From Sphingomonas asaccharolytica NBRC 15499 (GTDB lineage: Bacteria; Pseudomonadota; Alphaproteobacteria; Sphingomonadales; Sphingomonadaceae): 54,394 nt of DNA. The notes under the pieces are model-generated. The model was not told where the DNA came from and made no database searches. It worked only from the letters and a program-made list of their open reading frames with translations. Both the position numbers and the translations under genes were made by a program. The stretch lies in assembly GCF_001598355.1 (NCBI RefSeq), contig NZ_BCYU01000027.1, positions 1 to 54,394 of the forward strand, given 5' to 3'. Below are positions 52,701 through 54,394 of this stretch, in pieces (within the stretch, counting starts at the first letter, position 1; every line of letters begins with the position of its first letter).

Positions 52701-52823
52701 GCCGGAGAAACCGCCCGAGAAACCGATTGCCGCGCCGGCGGTCAGCATGAGGTCGCGAATCAGCCTGGCCCGCGACCGGGTGCATGCCGTGCCCAAGCCG
52801 AAATCGATGTGACGAATGCTCAT
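49794..52823 (-). CDS. TonB-dependent outer-membrane receptor
   Basis: A 1009-residue receptor with a long signal region (cleavage near AQA, about 46), a TonB-box-like stretch before EITITGYRQSIEASL, a plug domain (VITAEDVGKFPDKNVADALQRVPGVIISRDGGEGSRVSIRGL) and a large beta-barrel ending in Phe (YLGAAFKF), as expected for an outer-membrane barrel. It would import oligosaccharides with energy from TonB/ExbBD, which are not encoded here. GGGAAGA precedes the ATG. Its place at the head of the mannosidase genes makes mannose-containing glycans the likely ligand. No N-terminal signalling extension is seen. Confidence 0.94.
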   Translation of the reverse strand: MSIRHIDFGLGTACTRSRARLIRDLMLTAGAAIGFSGGFSGIAQAQTAPATPTAPDANVQPADPQAADSTGEITITGYRQSIEASLRTKREANAFIDVITAEDVGKFPDKNVADALQRVPGVIISRDGGEGSRVSIRGLNSDLTLTELNGNFIAGTDSGDPSRSFNYLLLPSSMIGSVEVFKSPEARLDEGGVGGTVILRTRRPLDLKPWSGFVSAEGTDSDVTKKVEPQLTGQISWHNDAGTIGLLVGGSWQKRTNREMDGSTESWQWWTDGGRSGKLATDVNGKVLPNQDAITYWSEDKAPTTRSGQHYNGYWAPQSVDEQITTDKRERIGIQATVDLKPFDNLRLTFNYFRFQLNRTREDNVLKIPEWGYGNFFTGAKFDKSGTVMESATFEVPPAGQGCSANTPICTMETPQLSAIYQREKQISNTYDLHGDWNLGHLAVSFAVGKTKSTGGPSQQMKVAVKPRLTGTVTQNGNFLSTWDFSGGDLGMTFSPDVQKNLLAGIAQVDTGSTGSGYTNSSIEQRYAQIDVTRSFDNSFISSIQVGGKWRDGRVQRSTGEQDWYADPATLLRFQDTPQGAVAQPSFFYSNPITNIPGGFTASSYPAINMVNYLNYLNTTYGPAVKVPQPQNLYRIGEKIWAGYAQLNFKSGPIRGNIGIRVANTKQTGRSTDTLYFEKDYCVDGPGGPFDPNRPIGPDGNCQVIPQAQREVRVFSPNNESKSYTDVLPSFNISWDVTPNLLVRAAVSKVVARPAYNDLASARSLTFHSDAYTFDRAQFGERAGWSGDGGNFNLSPFSAWAYDIGAEWYFHPGSVLGVAAFRKDVKNFVVPLVLDLNQEVQGQTVLVQSYSTQANGSSAKSEGVEIYAQHTLSFGLGAQVNFTYNHTSVADVSLEGKKIGTSPLVGSAKTQWNASIFYEKGPVLLRASYNRRGERVQGLVSGLNVYDDPYQQVDLNASVEVFHNLTITGSVINLTKETARSHLGNDTTARYYSSQYTGRRFYLGAAFKF

Positions 52824-52846
52824 ATGGATCTTCCCTCTCCATGGAT

Positions 52847-52874
52847 GAGGGCGTTAGCGCCCTCCGATTTTTTT
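52847..52874. other. Hairpin with T-run in the receptor leader
   Basis: GAGGGCG (52847-52853) pairs with CGCCCTC (52858-52864) around TTAG, followed after three bases by seven T residues (52868-52874). On the plus strand this has the form of an intrinsic terminator, yet no plus-strand gene precedes it. On the minus strand it becomes a hairpin 24-41 bases before the receptor ATG, possibly a leader control element. Confidence 0.45.
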
Positions 52875-52949
52875 GTTTTCTTCCGACGCCGCGGCTGGGC
52901 TCAAAGCCCGTCCGCCCAACTGTCGCGGCGCAATTCAGAATATAAAAAG

Positions 52950-52968
52950 CAATTTGTCAATTAAATTG
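52950..52968 (-). promoter_or_regulatory. AT-rich dyad and -35-like element upstream of the receptor
   Basis: CAATTT (52950-52955) and AAATTG (52963-52968) form a dyad, and on the minus strand a perfect TTGACA (52960-52955) lies inside it, followed by A/T-rich sequence. This is the best promoter/operator candidate for the receptor operon, though a -10 box at proper spacing is not clear. Confidence 0.35.
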
Positions 52969-53031
52969 TCCAGCGCGATTTATAACGCTCGAAACGCTGC
53001 CCCGTCCCGTTGCGTCCCACGCTTACGACGC

Positions 53032-53050
53032 AAAAAAGTCGGCGCGGCCG
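53032..53050 (-). terminator. Possible intrinsic terminator of the GH2 gene
   Basis: On the minus strand, CGGC-CGC-GCCG (53050-53040) is followed after two bases by six T residues (53037-53032), 29 bases after the GH2 stop. The stem is only 4 bases, so efficiency would be modest. Confidence 0.35.
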
Positions 53051-53078
53051 TCACAATTTATTTCATATAATCAGTATA

Positions 53079-54394
53079 TTACCGCGTATCAGGCAGCTTC
53101 CACAGCGGCGCTGCGACCCCCGACAGCGCTTCCGGCGGCGCCTTGGCCCGCGCACGGTCATAGGTCAGCAGACCGTTGATCTCGTCCTCGACATCGGTCG
53201 TCTGGGTATAGATCGACGCACTCAGTCCATCCTCGCGCGCGGCGCGGATGACGCCGTCCATCTTGCGCCGGAACCGGGCGAGATAATCCTCCTCGTCGGT
53301 CGCCACCTGATAGCCCCAATTCTTCTGGCCCGGTCGCCAGATATGACCCGCGATCGGCATGCCGATGCCGCCATATTCGCCGATCACGATCGCGCGCCTC
53401 GACTGCCGGGTCGGCGTATTGGGTACGTCTTCATAAGTGTGGATGTCGAACACATCCGAGTCGCCGGGCGCGACGTCGAGCCAGCCGCTATCGGCATCGA
53501 CCAGCCGGCTGGGGTCCATGCCTTTGACGTAGCGGGCCAGGGTCGCGGAATCGTACTGTCCCCAGCCTTCGTTATTGACCACCCACATCACGATCGAGGG
53601 AAAGGCGCGCAGGTCGCCGATCATCGCGGCGAGTTCGCTCTGATTCTCCGCCATCGCGTCCGACGACAGCACTGCCTGGCTTTTGCTGGTGCCCGTGACG
53701 AACTGGTCCTCGCCGCCGCCCGACGGCATGTCCTGCCAGATCAGAATTCCGAGGTGGTCCGCGTCGTAATAATAACGCGCCGGCTCGACCTTGATGTGCT
53801 TGCGCAGCATGTTGAAGCCCGCCTTCTTGAGGAAGACCAGGTCGCTCTTCATCGCCTCCTCGGACGGCGGGGTGTAGAGTCCATCGGGCCACCACCCCTG
53901 GTCGAGCGTGCCGTTCTGAAAGAGCGGCTTGTTGTTGAGCAGGATCGCCGGCTGGCCCCCGACCCGCCCGGGACCGATCGAGATCTTGCGCATCGCGAAA
54001 TAGGCGTCGACCGTATCGCGCGGCGTGCCGGCGATGCGCGCCGCGGCATAAGTCCGATCCTCTCCCGCGGTGAAGCGCGCATCATAGGCCTTGCGGTCGC
54101 GCTCCTCCTGCCCGGCATAGGGGTCAGCAACGGTTACGAGCTCGGCCTTGAGGTCGTAGAGATAGGGATCGTCAGGCGACCACAAACGAGCATTGGGGAT
54201 AGCGAGCGTCGCGCGGCGATTGGCGCGGATGATCGTCGACGCGATCACCTTGCCGCCGGCGCTCGCCGTGAGCCGCACGGCGTCGGTGTCGTTCGCCCAG
54301 CCGCTCAACGCAACCGCGACATCGACGACTCCGCGGTCGATGTCGGGCGTCGCGCGGACGTCCTCGATATGGAGTTTGGGCACCGGCTCGAGCC
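53079..54394 (-). CDS. GH2-family glycoside hydrolase, 5' end outside the window
   Basis: The visible 438 codons are the C-terminal part of a GH2 enzyme (beta-galactosidase, beta-mannosidase or beta-glucuronidase type). A sandwich domain (about the first 100 residues, with RLWSPDDPYLYDL) leads to the TIM barrel with GFNMLRKHIKVEP, WQDMPSGGG, the acid/base in VNNEGWGQ and the nucleophile in VIGEYGG. A GTG at 54383 is internal (the frame stays open as L-E-P before it), so the true start lies beyond 54394. It precedes the receptor gene on the same strand with a separate 255-base gap, so it probably belongs to the same glycan utilisation locus. Confidence 0.9.
   Translation of the reverse strand, partial: LEPVPKLHIEDVRATPDIDRGVVDVAVALSGWANDTDAVRLTASAGGKVIASTIIRANRRATLAIPNARLWSPDDPYLYDLKAELVTVADPYAGQEERDRKAYDARFTAGEDRTYAAARIAGTPRDTVDAYFAMRKISIGPGRVGGQPAILLNNKPLFQNGTLDQGWWPDGLYTPPSEEAMKSDLVFLKKAGFNMLRKHIKVEPARYYYDADHLGILIWQDMPSGGGEDQFVTGTSKSQAVLSSDAMAENQSELAAMIGDLRAFPSIVMWVVNNEGWGQYDSATLARYVKGMDPSRLVDADSGWLDVAPGDSDVFDIHTYEDVPNTPTRQSRRAIVIGEYGGIGMPIAGHIWRPGQKNWGYQVATDEEDYLARFRRKMDGVIRAAREDGLSASIYTQTTDVEDEINGLLTYDRARAKAPPEALSGVAAPLWKLPDTR

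Noticed and set aside
54383..54394. GTG at 54383 as the start of the GH2 gene
   Set aside because: The frame stays open to the window edge and the visible part lacks the signal peptide and sugar-binding domain expected at a GH2 N-terminus, so the gene is partial.

Overview
The window looks like a chromosomal segment of a Gram-negative, GC-rich alphaproteobacterium of the Sphingomonadales, most likely Sphingomonas or a close relative. Support comes from the very high GC, the Wza/Wzc/Wzy/Wzx exopolysaccharide genes beside a RTX/beta-helix protein (a layout reminiscent of sphingan loci), a TonB-dependent receptor feeding a glycoside hydrolase operon, and many Tat-type signal peptides. No rRNA, tRNA, CRISPR array, insertion sequence or phage module was seen. 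Family names rest on motif reading by eye; no database search was run.

Layout. (1) 1-2236: an IclR-type regulator divergent from an enolase-superfamily sugar-acid dehydratase. (2) 2326-4486: a two-gene unit of an exported GH24-type lysozyme-like protein and an exported caspase-like protease. (3) 4686-28206: a Wzx/Wzy-type exopolysaccharide region. It holds an initiating sugar-phosphate transferase, GalU and Ugd for UDP-glucose and UDP-glucuronate, five glycosyltransferases, a pyruvyl-transferase-like protein, a TylF-like methyltransferase, an acetyltransferase, flippase, polymerase, Wzc-like BY-kinase and Wza-like lipoprotein, a beta-barrel protein, two related beta-helix proteins (one with an RTX tail) and several small unknowns. 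The predicted product is an acidic polymer bearing pyruvate, acetyl and possibly methyl groups. (4) 28525-38558: a LacI regulator, a perfect 16-bp operator-like palindrome and a long co-oriented gene run that reads as an oxidative glycoside pathway: MFS importer, Gfo/Idh oxidoreductase, three xylose-isomerase-like TIM barrels, cytochrome c, a Tat-exported small subunit with a GMC flavoprotein, and a DUF1080 3-keto-glycoside hydrolase. (5) 38639-41506: a luciferase-like flavin oxidoreductase, and an AraC regulator divergent from a short-chain dehydrogenase. (6) 41522-54394, all on the minus strand: a polysaccharide utilisation locus of GH2 (cut by the window edge), TonB-dependent receptor, GH43, GH92, GH125, GH92 and a ROK manno/fructokinase, pointing to alpha-mannan or mannose-rich glycan use.

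How it fits together. Region 3 makes and exports an acidic capsule or slime. Regions 4 and 6 take up and dismantle outside glycans, region 4 by redox chemistry in the periplasm and region 6 by classical hydrolysis ending in sugar phosphorylation. Region 2 is the least conventional: two exported proteins that could act on the cell wall and on proteins. Many neighbours overlap by 1-4 bases, so translational coupling is widespread, and three convergent pairs in the exopolysaccharide region overlap at their 3' ends.
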